Assembly: GCA_030601885.1 (NCBI GenBank)
Contig: JAUWAU010000013.1
Span: forward strand, 87,357-151,356
DNA length: 64,000 bases
Origin: Armatimonadota bacterium
GTDB taxonomy: Bacteria > Armatimonadota > Zipacnadia > JAUWAU01
Direction of reading: 5' to 3'
The first letter of the stretch is position 1, and each line of letters opens with the position of its first letter. A model generated the notes under the pieces. That model was not told the origin of the DNA. It did no database searches and saw only the letters and a list, made by a program, of their open reading frames with translations. The position numbers and the translations under genes are program-made. Positions 17,576 through 26,583 of this stretch are shown here, one piece after another.

Positions 17576-18331
17576 TCAGGACCGCCGCGGTCTTCGTCGG
17601 CGCACGGGCTTCCCCACCACGCCAACGTACAGCGTGGTCTCACGCTCGCCGTCCACGCCGACGATGGCATTCACTTCATCGTCGTAAAGCGCCCCGATCA
17701 TGCACGAGCCCAAGCCCATGGCCTCCGCGGCGAGCGACAGGTGGGCGCCGATGTGGCCGGCGTCCAGGTAGAGGTACCGATAGCAGCGGTCTCCGTACTT
17801 CCACCTGGTGCGATCCACCACAGCCGTCCATACGAATACTGCGGCGGCGGCGGCCGCCATCTGCTGGTCCAGGCAGGCGGCGCCGACCTCTGAGGAGAGG
17901 TCACCCCGGCGCAGCAGCTCCAGCCGATGATCTGGCACGAGGTAGTGGTACACGCCCGGGTCGAGCCCGTTGACTCGATTCACTACGATATAGGTCTCGC
18001 ACGGATACAGCGCCCCGGCCGACGGTGCTGCGCGCAGGTCGTAATCGCCGGCCCGGTCCGTCACTCCCTGCGTGGACCACAGAAGCTGCGAAAGCTCACG
18101 CAAAGACAGCGGGGCGCCCGTATAGTCGCGCTGCGATCGCCGTCCGTTGATGATGCGCCACAGCCCTCGGCCACCGGACGTCTCCACCGGCGGCAGGGAC
18201 ACGATGGCCGGTGCGTCCGGGTGGCGCTTGTACGTCTCAGGCATGTCAACCAGATCGAGCGGCCGGCGCGGGATGCGCCCGCGATGATACTTGGTCTCGT
18301 CCTGGTATTGCTGTCCGATGCGGTCCTGCAT
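17576..18331 (-). CDS. SagB/ThcOx-type nitroreductase-family oxidoreductase
   Basis: 251 residues of the FMN-dependent nitroreductase fold in its SagB subgroup. It has NGRRSQRDYTG (phosphate-binding arginines), SAGALYPCETYIVVNRV, GVYHYLVPDHRLE, YRYLYLDAGHIGAHLSLAA and GLGSCMIGALYDDEVNAIVG. SagB proteins oxidise azolines to azoles in modified peptides, but many stand-alone homologues have unknown substrates. No YcaO cyclodehydratase or precursor peptide was seen nearby, so peptide modification is not supported here. The ribosome site before the ATG is weak. Confidence 0.85.
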   Translation of the reverse strand: MQDRIGQQYQDETKYHRGRIPRRPLDLVDMPETYKRHPDAPAIVSLPPVETSGGRGLWRIINGRRSQRDYTGAPLSLRELSQLLWSTQGVTDRAGDYDLRAAPSAGALYPCETYIVVNRVNGLDPGVYHYLVPDHRLELLRRGDLSSEVGAACLDQQMAAAAAAVFVWTAVVDRTRWKYGDRCYRYLYLDAGHIGAHLSLAAEAMGLGSCMIGALYDDEVNAIVGVDGERETTLYVGVVGKPVRRRRPRRS

Positions 18332-18537
18332 TGTTTCTCACACTTGTCGCTCGCGCCCGCTCCGGCGGCGGCGCGTGTCGAGATAGCCGGCGGCCCCGTG
18401 CTGCCTGGCGTTGCCTGGGCCCACACCAGCTCACCCCGACCTGTTCGCCCTGACGCTTCCTTGACCTGCCGGTGCGCCCTGGCCCCCTTATCCGAGCAGC
18501 ACACGAAGGACATACGCCGTGCCGAGAGAAAAGACGT

Positions 18538-18566
18538 TTGACATATGAGGATGTGCGGCATATAAT
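18538..18566 (+). promoter_or_regulatory. Perfect-consensus promoter for the zinc-ribbon gene
   Basis: TTGACA (18538-18543) and TATAAT (18561-18566) are separated by exactly 17 nt and lie 47 nt upstream of the GTG start at 18613. Confidence 0.8.
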
Positions 18567-18612
18567 CTGCAGTAGCGTAGTTGCGTGGATGCTGCGGCCG
18601 GAGGGGGTCCGC

Positions 18613-19485
18613 GTGAAGCAGTGTCCCTCGTGCAATCGTGTCTGGATGCTGGATGCGACCCATCCCGATGACGGCGTATGGGCCGAGGAAGCAGAGCGGA
18701 TCGATGGGGCGGATCGCGACTACTGCCCCGACTGCCTCGCCAAGCGCCAAGCCCAAGTTGCCGGCCTGAGTCACGACATCGAAGAGATAGTAGAGCGGCG
18801 CCAGGCCCAAACAGCCGTGGCGCCGCCTGTGTATGACTCCGGGGCTTCCGCGCCTTGGCGGCGACCCATCATCATAGCCGCGCTCTTGATCGTTGTCATC
18901 GGCGGGGTCGTTGGCGTGCGGATGCTCTATGCTCCCGGGTCGGACGAGATGGCGGGGTCGGGAGAAGCCAGGACGGGCGAGGCGTTCGAGGCGACACCGG
19001 CCGTCGGCGGGTACTGGTCCGCACCAGAGCCAGGCGGAGCCGCAGGGTCTCGCCAACCTGGCCGAGCCCAGCGGCCAACGCCCGGCAGATCCCTGCGCTC
19101 CGATCGCACCACAGACGGCCCATTCTCTTTCCTCGAGGAGCCGGTGCGACGGAGGACACCTGAGCGCAGAACCACCAGCAGGGCCTCCAGCTCATCGGCC
19201 GATCGACCTGGTACGACGGAATCGAGTCCGACGCGCGAGACCCCAACGTCAGCCACTGCGTCCGGAAGTGGCGAGGACTCGCCTCCCACACCCGACACCC
19301 CGACAGCCACGCCGGCGGAGACGCCAGAGGAAGATGAGGCACCGCCCGACGTTGAGGAGGGCGACGAGCCGCCGCCTGTCGAGATCCCGCCCGAGTTCTT
19401 CATTCCGCCCCCCGACGAGTTCGGGGAGCCTCCGATACCACCGCCGCCTGACGACATCATAATTCCCCCGCCGCCACCCGGATAG
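18613..19485 (+). CDS. Zinc-ribbon, single-pass membrane protein with proline-rich acidic tail
   Basis: 290 residues, family not recognised. The N-terminus has a zinc ribbon (CPSCNRVW and DYCPDC, residues 4-44), then a short helix, one membrane segment (about 82-104, PIIIAALLIVVIGGVVGVRML) and a long disordered tail. The tail turns from Ser/Thr/Arg-rich to acidic and proline-rich, ending in PPPPDDIIIPPPPPG. The topology suggests a cytoplasmic ribbon and an exported tail. The GTG start is fixed by GGAGGGGG five nt upstream; longer versions run through the promoter. Confidence 0.7.
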   Translation: MKQCPSCNRVWMLDATHPDDGVWAEEAERIDGADRDYCPDCLAKRQAQVAGLSHDIEEIVERRQAQTAVAPPVYDSGASAPWRRPIIIAALLIVVIGGVVGVRMLYAPGSDEMAGSGEARTGEAFEATPAVGGYWSAPEPGGAAGSRQPGRAQRPTPGRSLRSDRTTDGPFSFLEEPVRRRTPERRTTSRASSSSADRPGTTESSPTRETPTSATASGSGEDSPPTPDTPTATPAETPEEDEAPPDVEEGDEPPPVEIPPEFFIPPPDEFGEPPIPPPPDDIIIPPPPPG

Positions 19486-19486
19486 C

Positions 19487-19623
19487 GCAGGCGCACAGTG
19501 GCCCCAGACTCAGCGAGCATCTGATCGGCCGCCAGTTTCATCGCTTCGGGGTCGAACACACGATGCGCCGGCGACGACAACGTCGCAGCTCTTCGAGTTC
19601 CCCCGCTCGGGAGGTTCACCCAT
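19487..19623 (-). pseudogene. Remnant of an FAD-dependent oxidoreductase
   Basis: Two short pieces on the minus strand in different frames look like one decayed gene. From an ATG at 19623 the first reads MGEPPERGNSKSCDVVVAGA, the start of a Rossmann FAD-binding domain. About 10 nt further on, another frame reads VFDPEAMKLAADQMLAESGA and then TVRLR, resembling the internal FDPE segment of FAD oxidoreductases of the PF12831 kind, which normally lies over 100 residues later. A large internal deletion plus frameshift would explain it. It is wedged between convergent genes. Confidence 0.5.
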
Positions 19624-19951
19624 CGGGTGGCTCCTCGATGCGGATGCCGTGCTCCATAGCTTCCTGGACCACGGAGCTATCGCGCTGGCGCTGCTCGAAT
19701 TCCTCGGGGGTGTACGGGAGCAGCTCGGGATAGAGGGGCAGTGCCCAGGCCTCATAGAGCGGAGGCAGTCTGTCGAGCCACGGTGTCCCGCGGAACTGCT
19801 CGGATACGAGGATGAGGTCCACGTCGCTGTCCTCGACGTGCTCGTTGCGGGCACGCGATCCGAATAGCACCGCCTCGCGAACGCCGACGCGCCTCATGAA
19901 AGCCCGCACTTCTTCGATCAGCTCGTCGAGTGCAACCTTCTTCCAAGCCAT
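19616..19951 (-). CDS. MNT-type nucleotidyltransferase antitoxin
   Basis: 111 residues with the minimal nucleotidyltransferase motif GSRARN plus DSDVDL (Gly31-Ser32; Asp43 and Asp45 chelate metal). In HEPN-MNT pairs such proteins silence the HEPN partner, in studied cases by AMPylation. The ATG lies 34 nt inside the 3' end of the HEPN gene, the expected co-translation. The DxD is intact, so transferase activity is plausible. The tail has acidic helices. It ends at the remnant of an FAD oxidoreductase gene. Confidence 0.85.
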   Translation of the reverse strand: MAWKKVALDELIEEVRAFMRRVGVREAVLFGSRARNEHVEDSDVDLILVSEQFRGTPWLDRLPPLYEAWALPLYPELLPYTPEEFEQRQRDSSVVQEAMEHGIRIEEPPDG

Positions 19952-20313
19952 TCCGCTGCTTGCGTGGCCCAGGCCACGGCTTCCTCAGCGTTCGTCCGGC
20001 CAAACATCTTGAACGGCGGCCCGCCGGCGGCATCGGCGTATCGCGTAGAAGCATAAAAGGGCATCAGCTTCTGGATGGCATCGAGGACGTCATCCGGCAT
20101 ATCCGGGAAGCACTGGTGCGCCATTGCCACGAGATTGTGGGTGCCCGGCCAACGCTCGTGTCGCAGGACCGGATACCCGCACTTGAGCAACTTCTCGACG
20201 GCCTGCCTGGCGCAGAATACCGCCCAGTTCCAGCGGCCGGCCGCCAGCATGTCGCGGGCCGCCGCCAGATCATGCTCGGCGTCTTCTATGGTATCAGCCG
20301 CTTGTTGCCTCAT
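19918..20313 (-). CDS. HEPN-domain protein, partner of the MNT gene
   Basis: 131 residues, an all-helical HEPN domain: AADTIEDAEHDLAAARDML, WNWAVFCARQAVEKLLKC, GTHNLVAMAHQ, MPFYASTRYADA, EEAVAWATQAAEWL. HEPN proteins in this pairing are RNases or nucleotide-binding toxins. The Rx(4-6)H catalytic motif is not clearly placed; RHERWPGTH (residues 51-59) and the conserved ARQ and RY positions are the candidates. The ATG start at 20313 lies 20 nt inside gatB, so the pair may ride on the gatB transcript. Confidence 0.8.
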   Translation of the reverse strand: MRQQAADTIEDAEHDLAAARDMLAAGRWNWAVFCARQAVEKLLKCGYPVLRHERWPGTHNLVAMAHQCFPDMPDDVLDAIQKLMPFYASTRYADAAGGPPFKMFGRTNAEEAVAWATQAAEWLGRRLHSTS

Positions 20314-21748
20314 CGCGCTTCGCCGCCAGCTTCTCTCGCAGGATCTTGTTCGCCAACTTCGGGTCAACTTTCCCCTGCGTCTTCTTCATGATCTGCCCCA
20401 TGAGGGCAGCGGCGGCGCGGTCCTTGCCCCCGAGATAGTCTGCGACGATATTGGGACTGTCTGCGAGCACCTCATCGACGACTGCCCTAACTGCCTCGTC
20501 GTCGGAGATGAGCGTCAAGTTCCTCTCCTGGCAGATGACGTCGGGCAGCTTTCCGGTCTCGAACATATCCTCAAAGACTTGCTTGCCGATCTTGCCGCTG
20601 ATCGTCCCAGCGGCGATCATGTCCAGCATTTTGGCGAGGTGTTCCGGGGTGACCTTGCAGTCGGTAATGGGGATGCCGGTCTCGTTGAGCTTGCCCATGA
20701 GATCGACCATGACCCAGTTCGCCGCGGCCTTGGCGTCGGCGTGTAAGCGGGTGCATTCCTCGAAGTAGTCCGCCATCTCGCGAGTCCCGGTGAGCACCCC
20801 CGCATCGTACTCGGGGATGCCATATTGCTCCACCAGCCTCTCGCGCCGTGCCCGCGGGAGCTCGGGAAGCGCCCGGCGCACCTCTTCGATCCACTCATCG
20901 CTCAGCGCCATGGGCAGGAGATCCGGCTCCGGGAAGTAGCGGTACTCGTCCGAGCTCTCCTTGTGCCGCATCGTCGTCGTCATACCTCGCTCGACGTTCC
21001 AGCGGCGCGTCTCCCGCGCCGGCAGCTCAGCGCCCTCCGCGAGGGCCTTCTTCTGCCGCTCGATCTCGTAGGCAATGGCGTCGTGGACCGCTCGGAAAGA
21101 GTTCAGGTTCTTCAGCTCAACGAGCCCGGTCACCTCACCGGTCTCGGTGTCGCGCACATTCACGGTCGGTTCGCAGCGCATAGCCCCCTGCTCAGGGCTG
21201 GCCGTCGAGACGCCGATGTACCGCAGCAGGGACTGGAGCGCGAGCAGGTACGCGCGCGCCTCGGCGGGGGAGTTCATCTCCGGTTCGCTCACGATCTCCA
21301 TCAGCGGCACACCGCACCGGTTGTAGTCCTGCAGGCTAGTGCCGTCCGGCGCGTGGAGCGACTTGCCGGTGTCCTCCTCGAGATGGACGCGGCGAATCCT
21401 GATCCGCTTCGTGGCGCCGTCAACGTCTATTTCGATGTAGCCGTCCCTGCTCAGCGGCTCGTCGAACTGGGATATCTGGTAGTTCTTCGGCAGATCGGGG
21501 TAGTAGTAGTTCTTGCGGGCGAAACGGGAGTGCTTCTGCACCTCGCAGCTCAGCGCCAACGCCGTCTCAACAACGCCCTCTATCGCCTTCTTATTTGCCA
21601 CCGGCAACACCCCCGGCAGCCCTAGGCACACCGGGCAGCAGTGGGTGTTGGGCTCGGCGCCGAACACTGCGCGGCATCCGCAGAACATCTTGCTTCCGGT
21701 CTGCAGGTGCGCGTGCACTTCCATGCCAATGATAGCTTCGAACGGCAT
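20294..21748 (-). CDS. gatB: Asp-tRNA(Asn)/Glu-tRNA(Gln) amidotransferase subunit B
   Basis: GatB (484 residues) binds the mischarged tRNA and phosphorylates it, after which ammonia from GatA gives Asn- or Gln-tRNA. It has MPFEAIIGMEVHAHLQTGSK, the zinc-site cysteines CGC and CCPVCLGLPG, the YYPDLPKNYQISQ segment, EVTGLVELKNLNS and the C-terminal YqeY-like helical tail (from about residue 335). Full length and intact. It lies 45 nt after gatA, and its 3' end overlaps the HEPN gene. Confidence 0.97.
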   Translation of the reverse strand: MPFEAIIGMEVHAHLQTGSKMFCGCRAVFGAEPNTHCCPVCLGLPGVLPVANKKAIEGVVETALALSCEVQKHSRFARKNYYYPDLPKNYQISQFDEPLSRDGYIEIDVDGATKRIRIRRVHLEEDTGKSLHAPDGTSLQDYNRCGVPLMEIVSEPEMNSPAEARAYLLALQSLLRYIGVSTASPEQGAMRCEPTVNVRDTETGEVTGLVELKNLNSFRAVHDAIAYEIERQKKALAEGAELPARETRRWNVERGMTTTMRHKESSDEYRYFPEPDLLPMALSDEWIEEVRRALPELPRARRERLVEQYGIPEYDAGVLTGTREMADYFEECTRLHADAKAAANWVMVDLMGKLNETGIPITDCKVTPEHLAKMLDMIAAGTISGKIGKQVFEDMFETGKLPDVICQERNLTLISDDEAVRAVVDEVLADSPNIVADYLGGKDRAAAALMGQIMKKTQGKVDPKLANKILREKLAAKRDEATSG

Positions 21749-21787
21749 TGTGCTAGATCGCTCCCTCTGCGCTCGCCGGTCTGCAAC

Positions 21788-21812
21788 TGACCACTAACCG
21801 CCGACCACTGGC
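21788..21812. repeat. GACCACT mini-repeat, copy A
   Basis: TGACCACTAACCGCCGACCA and the next five bases are built of a 7-8-nt GACCACT(A/G)(A/G)CC unit. This copy runs into the gatA stop and supplies its last codons (PVVGG). Related copies lie at 27636-27667 and 60281-60299. Confidence 0.5.
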
Positions 21813-23269
21813 CTCTCCCGATGATAGCCGGCCGCCTGCTCATACGCATACGCCACGCGCAGCACGGTCTCCTCATCGAACGCCTTGCCGACGATCTGCA
21901 GCCCCACCGGCAACCCATCGCTGAAGCCGCACGGCACCGAGATCCCCGGCAGCCCCGCGAGGTTGCCGAACATCGTACACAGGTCAGCCATCTTCATTTG
22001 CAGCGGATCGTCGGCCCGTTCGCCTACTTCGAAGGCCACCGTGGGCGAGGTGGGGGAAATCAGAACGTCGCAATGCTCAAACGCCTTCTCGCAGTCGCGC
22101 TTGATAAGCGTGCGCACCTTGAGGGCCTTCACATAGTACGCGTCATAGTAGCCCGCACTGAGCGCGTACGTGCCCAGCATGATCCGCAGCCGAACCTCGG
22201 GCCCGAAGCCTTCGCCTCGGGTCTTGGAGAACATGTCCACGATATCCTCAACGCGCTCCGCGGTGCGATGTCCGTAGCGGACGCCGTCGTATCTGGCCAG
22301 GTTGCTGCTCGCCTCCGCGGGAGCGATGAGGTAATAAGTGGCCAGCGAGTAGCGGCAGTGCGGCAGCGAGACCTCCTCGCACGTGACGCCCAGGTCCTCG
22401 AGCGTTCCGATCGCCTGCTCTACGGCCTCGCGCACGTCAGCGTCGATGCCCTCGCCCATGAGCTCTTTGACGACCCCGGCGCGCCGGCCTTTGACATCTC
22501 GCTCGAGGGCCGCTGTGAAGTCCGGCACATCGATGTCCGCGGAGGTGGAATCCATCGAGTCGTGCCCGGAGATGACCTGCAGCAGCAGCGCGCAATCGCG
22601 CACGTCTTTCGTCATGGGGCCGATCTGGTCCAGCGACGAGGCGAAGGCCACCAGGCCGTAGCGCGACACGCGCCCGTATGTCGGCTTCATGCCGACGATG
22701 CCACAGAAGGAGGCCGGCTGGCGAATCGACCCGCCGGTATCAGAGCCGAGAGCCACGAGGCACTCCCCGGCGGCAACAGCCGCCCCCGAGCCACCGCTGG
22801 AGCCGCCAGGCACGCGGTCGAGGCCCCATGGGTTCCGCGTCACCTGGAACGCGGAGTTCTCCGTGGACGAGCCCATGGCGAACTCGTCCAGGTTCGTCTT
22901 CCCGAGCGCTACGCAGCCGGCACTGCTCACGCGCTCCACGACGGTCGCATCGTAGGGCGGCACGAAGTTTTCGAGGATCTTGGAGGAGCACGTCGTGGGC
23001 AGCCCTCGAGTGCACAGCAAGTCCTTCAAGGCGATAGGAACGCCATCGAGCGGTCCAATACACTCGCCCGCGCGCCGGCGGGCATCCGCCTGCTCTGCCT
23101 GCTCGAGCGCTCTGTCGGCCGTCACCAGCATGTATGATTGAATGCTCGGCTCCACCTTCTCGATCCGCCGCAGAACCGACTCCGTCACCTCTTTGCTGCT
23201 CGTCTCGCCGCTGGCGAGCTTGTCATGCACCTCATGTGCAGTTAAGTCATAAAGCTCCAAAGCGCTCAC
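21794..23269 (-). CDS. gatA: Asp-tRNA(Asn)/Glu-tRNA(Gln) amidotransferase subunit A
   Basis: Amidase-family subunit (491 residues) that hydrolyses glutamine to supply ammonia. The Ser-cisSer-Lys triad is intact: Lys82 in ALKD, Ser157 in GGSSGGS and Ser181 in TGGSIRQPA, each offset by three from the Staphylococcus aureus numbering. It lies between gatC (147 nt upstream) and gatB (45 nt downstream). The last residues, RPVVGG, appear to be encoded by an intergenic mini-repeat that overlaps the stop. Confidence 0.97.
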   Translation of the reverse strand: MSALELYDLTAHEVHDKLASGETSSKEVTESVLRRIEKVEPSIQSYMLVTADRALEQAEQADARRRAGECIGPLDGVPIALKDLLCTRGLPTTCSSKILENFVPPYDATVVERVSSAGCVALGKTNLDEFAMGSSTENSAFQVTRNPWGLDRVPGGSSGGSGAAVAAGECLVALGSDTGGSIRQPASFCGIVGMKPTYGRVSRYGLVAFASSLDQIGPMTKDVRDCALLLQVISGHDSMDSTSADIDVPDFTAALERDVKGRRAGVVKELMGEGIDADVREAVEQAIGTLEDLGVTCEEVSLPHCRYSLATYYLIAPAEASSNLARYDGVRYGHRTAERVEDIVDMFSKTRGEGFGPEVRLRIMLGTYALSAGYYDAYYVKALKVRTLIKRDCEKAFEHCDVLISPTSPTVAFEVGERADDPLQMKMADLCTMFGNLAGLPGISVPCGFSDGLPVGLQIVGKAFDEETVLRVAYAYEQAAGYHRERPVVGG

Positions 23270-23416
23270 TTCCCGGCCTGTTGTAGGGCAGGGTCTCCCG
23301 GCGTCGCTAAAGCTATGGCGGATCGGGGACCGCGCCCCGCCGACCTCCAGTCAGTGTAGCCCAGGCTGCCAGCCTGGGGGCCTTCAGATCATGCTCTCTG
23401 CCAGTACCATCCAGCC

Positions 23417-23716
23417 TTAGAACAGCTCCTCGATGATGAGCGGCACGCGGAAGCAGGTGTCGGTGCGATCGGGGGCGTTGGCCAGCACGTCATCGCGGTC
23501 CAGGGACTCGCCAACCACATCGTCGCGGAACACGTTGGACATCGGAACGGCGTGCGACGTGGGCTCGACATCCTCCGTGTCGAGTTGCTGCAGCTCGGTG
23601 AAGGCCTCAAGGATGCGGTTCAGTTCGTGCCTCAGGCGCTCTTTCTCGTTTTCGTCAAGCGCCAGCCGCGCCAGCCAGGCCACGTGCTCGACTTCCTCGC
23701 GGGATATGCGTTCCAT
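23417..23716 (-). CDS. gatC: Asp-tRNA(Asn)/Glu-tRNA(Gln) amidotransferase subunit C
   Basis: Small belt subunit (99 residues) that holds GatA and GatB together. It has the family opening ISREEVEHVAWLARLALDE and the LNRILEAFTELQQLDTEDVE helix, then PTSHAVPMSNVFRDD. ATG 23716 is preferred, with CAGGAG 11 nt upstream; a GTG four codons earlier sits directly on the ribosome site. It is the first gene of the gatCAB unit, with a promoter at 23749. Confidence 0.94.
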   Translation of the reverse strand: MERISREEVEHVAWLARLALDENEKERLRHELNRILEAFTELQQLDTEDVEPTSHAVPMSNVFRDDVVGESLDRDDVLANAPDRTDTCFRVPLIIEELF

Positions 23717-23748
23717 AGGGATCGACACTCCTGACGGCAGCCTGGTTG

Positions 23749-23777
23749 ATTATAGCACCACGCAAATACGCGGGCAA
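23749..23777 (-). promoter_or_regulatory. Promoter of gatCAB
   Basis: On the minus strand, TTGCCC and a perfect TATAAT are 17 nt apart, 33 nt upstream of the gatC ATG. The -35 lies inside the last codons of the upstream YfhO-type gene. Confidence 0.65.
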
Positions 23778-26365
23778 GGACGCCGAACTCCCACGATATG
23801 TGCCACGGGCTGCTCATCAAGCCGCGCGTCGCAAAGCGAGGTGACACGCCGGCGGGCGGGCACGACAACTCGCAGTATGTGACATGTGCTCAGCCCGGCC
23901 AGAAAGCACAGTGCCAAGCAGGACACGAACGCACCGACCTTAAAGGATGCCGGCAGATACACAAACTCGACGTCATGCGCGCCGGCGGTGAGCGGAACGC
24001 CTCGAAGGATGTAGTCCGTCCGAACAATGGGCCGCTCCGTGCCATCCACGAAGGCCCGCCAGCCCGGGTTGTAGGCGTCGGCAAGCACGAGCAGACCATC
24101 ACCCTCGGCGTGCGCGCCTATCACCACGCGGTTGGGCTCATACGTCACGATGTCTGCCGTCGTGAATCGTTCGCCAGCCTCGGTCCGGATCGACGAGGAG
24201 CGTAGGGGAGAGGAGGCAGCGTCCTCTTGCTGGGCCACGAGAAGCGGCTCCGACGGCTGCCAGTCTGGCTGAAGCATCGCGCGCAGGCACTCGTGCGGCG
24301 GCAATGTGCGAGGTGGGGCATAGGTGACGAAGGCGCGCGGCATTGCCTCCCGGTTCTCGTAGATGAGCATATCGGGCGCCGCGGCCAGCTCCCAGCCCTC
24401 TGGTGGGGGGTATAGCGGAGCGCCCGTGAGCGCGTATCTGACGTTGAGAAGATCCAGCACGGGCGATTCGAGTACTCCGTGAGGCTGCTCTTCCGACGCG
24501 TCGGACAGAGCTTTCCTGAGCCTGTGGTACGCCGTCCACACTACCGTGTCGGAGCCGCCAACGTCCTGCAAGCCCCAGAGCATCGGCAGATTCGACGGCA
24601 TCGTCCGCAGCGGGTTGTCCTGCGGAGGGTGCGGAACCACGCGGAAGCTACCGGGCACCGGGGCAAACATGGCCCGGGAGCGCGGCTCAACGCGCAGAAC
24701 GTCCAGATCCACCTTCGGGTTGAAGCGATAGCCGAAAATGAACAGATCGGCCACGATCAGAGCAACCAATAGTGGCGTGGCCAGCCGCGGCCGCCAGTGG
24801 CCCAGGAGCACGATGGCGAGCGCGGAGGCGAATCCAAAGCCGGCAAAAAGGCCGATCTTCGACCATTGATATCCGACGAGATCGACGCCGCCGAACTCGC
24901 GAGCCAACCCCGCCCAATGGTACCCGCCACGCCCTAGTTGCGTCAGGACCACACTGATAACGACGATAAGGGCGGCAACGCACACTGCGCCCAGAATGTT
25001 AGTGCGGCGGTGCACCTTGCTCAGGAGGCCGTCGCCAATACGGCTCGCACCTCGCGCGGCAAGCACCGCGAGCCCGAAAGAGGATAGGTACACCGCGCGC
25101 CCGATGCCCCGGAAGATCGCATAGCCCGGAGCCAAACGGAAGAAGACGTAGTTCAGTGGCGAGCCGAAGGCCAGCAGAAGCGCCAGGAGAAGCAGCGCCG
25201 CGAAGAGGAATGCATCCCCGCGACGTCGCCACGCCAGCCCCAACGGCACCAGAAGCAGGGGCGCAACGCCGACGTAGCCGCACGTCTCGATGTAGTTGAG
25301 CGGGTGGCCATCCCACGTGTCGTAGAAGATGCCCGTCCTGAAGAGGTCTGGCACGAGGAACGTCACGGCATTCGGCCATCGCAGCCGTAGCTCGAGGGCG
25401 CCCCCGTACCGCGGCGCCACTGCCCGACTGCTTGCCCGGCCGGTCTCCAGCACGGGCAGCAGGTGCAGCGCCGACAGCGCCATGCCGATGCCCAGCGCGA
25501 GCACGCAGCAGCGGGCCAGGCGAGCCGTGCCTCGCCAGGTCTTCCGACACAACTGAATGATTCGGCAGAGGGCAAAGCCCGCGAAGGCGAGCAAGGCATA
25601 GAAGGCGACCTGCAGGTGGCCACCGCTCAACATGCAGGCGATACTGCAGCCGCACGCGGCGCTCCACATGGAGGCAGCCCCGTGCCGACGGGCAATTGTT
25701 GTCAGGCTGGCGCGTTGAAAGAAGAAGAGCGCCGCCGGCAGCCACAGGCCGGTCGAGAGGAACGTGGGGAACTCAAGCCATACGACGACGAAGCCGCAGT
25801 AGGAGAAGGTGACGGCGCCGAGCAGAGCTGGCCACCGCCGCATCTCAAGGGAACGCAGCAGGAGAAACGTGAACACGCCGGCCAACAGAAGGTTGAGTGC
25901 GGCAGCGTACCCGAACGCCCGCGGCGGCCACATGAGGTAGAACAGCGCGTTCACCGGGTGAAAGGCGGCTGACTGGCCATTGCCCACGAATGGCGCGCCG
26001 CAGAACATATACGGATTCCACAGCGGGACTTCGCCGGCCCGGATGCTCCTGGCCGCATACATGCGCCACGGGTAGTACTGCTGGATGGGGTCAAGCATCG
26101 GGTTTTGGGGCCGATGATACTGCGGGAAGGGGGCTCCGTAGTGGCGCCAGGGCTCCATCCGCAACAGCATATCAGCCGGCAAGAGAGCCTTGCCACCGAA
26201 CAGAACAGGCCACAGAAACGCGCAGACCAAGGCGGCGAGAGCCACGAGACATCGGGCGTCCCGTATCAGGAATCGCCGACTGCCCCGTCGCGCGAACAGG
26301 TGCGGAGCGGACTGGTTTGGCGAAGCTGCCGGAGCCACGTGCTCACCCGTGAGAACTGGTTTCAT
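23750..26365 (-). CDS. YfhO-family polytopic membrane protein
   Basis: 871 residues. A basic N-terminus is followed by about 12 membrane helices and a large extracytoplasmic part. The first loop has the family marks WRHYGAPFPQYHRPQNPMLDP (starting with 20 residues WRHYGAPFPQYHRPQNPMLD) and WNPYMFCGAPFVGNGQSA. The C-terminal third (about 590-830) is soluble, ending with YNPGWRAFVDG, a recurring YfhO motif, before a last helix. The architecture is that of GT-C-like glycosyltransferases; YfhO of Bacillus is linked to lipoteichoic-acid glycosylation. The substrate here is unknown. The C-terminal tail is basic and cysteine-containing. Confidence 0.8.
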   Translation of the reverse strand: MKPVLTGEHVAPAASPNQSAPHLFARRGSRRFLIRDARCLVALAALVCAFLWPVLFGGKALLPADMLLRMEPWRHYGAPFPQYHRPQNPMLDPIQQYYPWRMYAARSIRAGEVPLWNPYMFCGAPFVGNGQSAAFHPVNALFYLMWPPRAFGYAAALNLLLAGVFTFLLLRSLEMRRWPALLGAVTFSYCGFVVVWLEFPTFLSTGLWLPAALFFFQRASLTTIARRHGAASMWSAACGCSIACMLSGGHLQVAFYALLAFAGFALCRIIQLCRKTWRGTARLARCCVLALGIGMALSALHLLPVLETGRASSRAVAPRYGGALELRLRWPNAVTFLVPDLFRTGIFYDTWDGHPLNYIETCGYVGVAPLLLVPLGLAWRRRGDAFLFAALLLLALLLAFGSPLNYVFFRLAPGYAIFRGIGRAVYLSSFGLAVLAARGASRIGDGLLSKVHRRTNILGAVCVAALIVVISVVLTQLGRGGYHWAGLAREFGGVDLVGYQWSKIGLFAGFGFASALAIVLLGHWRPRLATPLLVALIVADLFIFGYRFNPKVDLDVLRVEPRSRAMFAPVPGSFRVVPHPPQDNPLRTMPSNLPMLWGLQDVGGSDTVVWTAYHRLRKALSDASEEQPHGVLESPVLDLLNVRYALTGAPLYPPPEGWELAAAPDMLIYENREAMPRAFVTYAPPRTLPPHECLRAMLQPDWQPSEPLLVAQQEDAASSPLRSSSIRTEAGERFTTADIVTYEPNRVVIGAHAEGDGLLVLADAYNPGWRAFVDGTERPIVRTDYILRGVPLTAGAHDVEFVYLPASFKVGAFVSCLALCFLAGLSTCHILRVVVPARRRVTSLCDARLDEQPVAHIVGVRRPCPRICVVL

Positions 26366-26438
26366 AACATGTCACACGCGGGACTCTCGGGGTCTGCAGC
26401 CCCGAGACAGGGATGTCTAATGGGTCATGAAACCAGTT
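26354..26438. repeat. Nested inverted repeat at the YfhO start
   Basis: AACTGGTTTCAT (26354-26365, covering the YfhO start codon) is matched exactly by ATGAAACCAGTT at 26427-26438. Between them TCTCGGGG and CCCCGAGA form an 8-bp hairpin around 26384-26407. On transcription the outer arms would hide the YfhO start codon. It could be an operator, an attenuator or a small duplication. Confidence 0.55.
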
Positions 26439-26583
26439 TTCGGGGATTTCGGCTCACCGGCGGCGGGCTCCTTCGGGTACTCCCGGCCGATGTGAGGGAA
26501 CTCTTGAGCGCAGGCAGGTGCTTCGGGACGCAGGCGCGAATCGTCCACCTACATACGCCATCATTGAACGGGGAGGCATCACT

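Noticed and set aside
17576..18331. Azole-peptide biosynthesis cluster around the SagB-type gene
   Set aside because: No YcaO protein, precursor peptide or dedicated transporter lies nearby.
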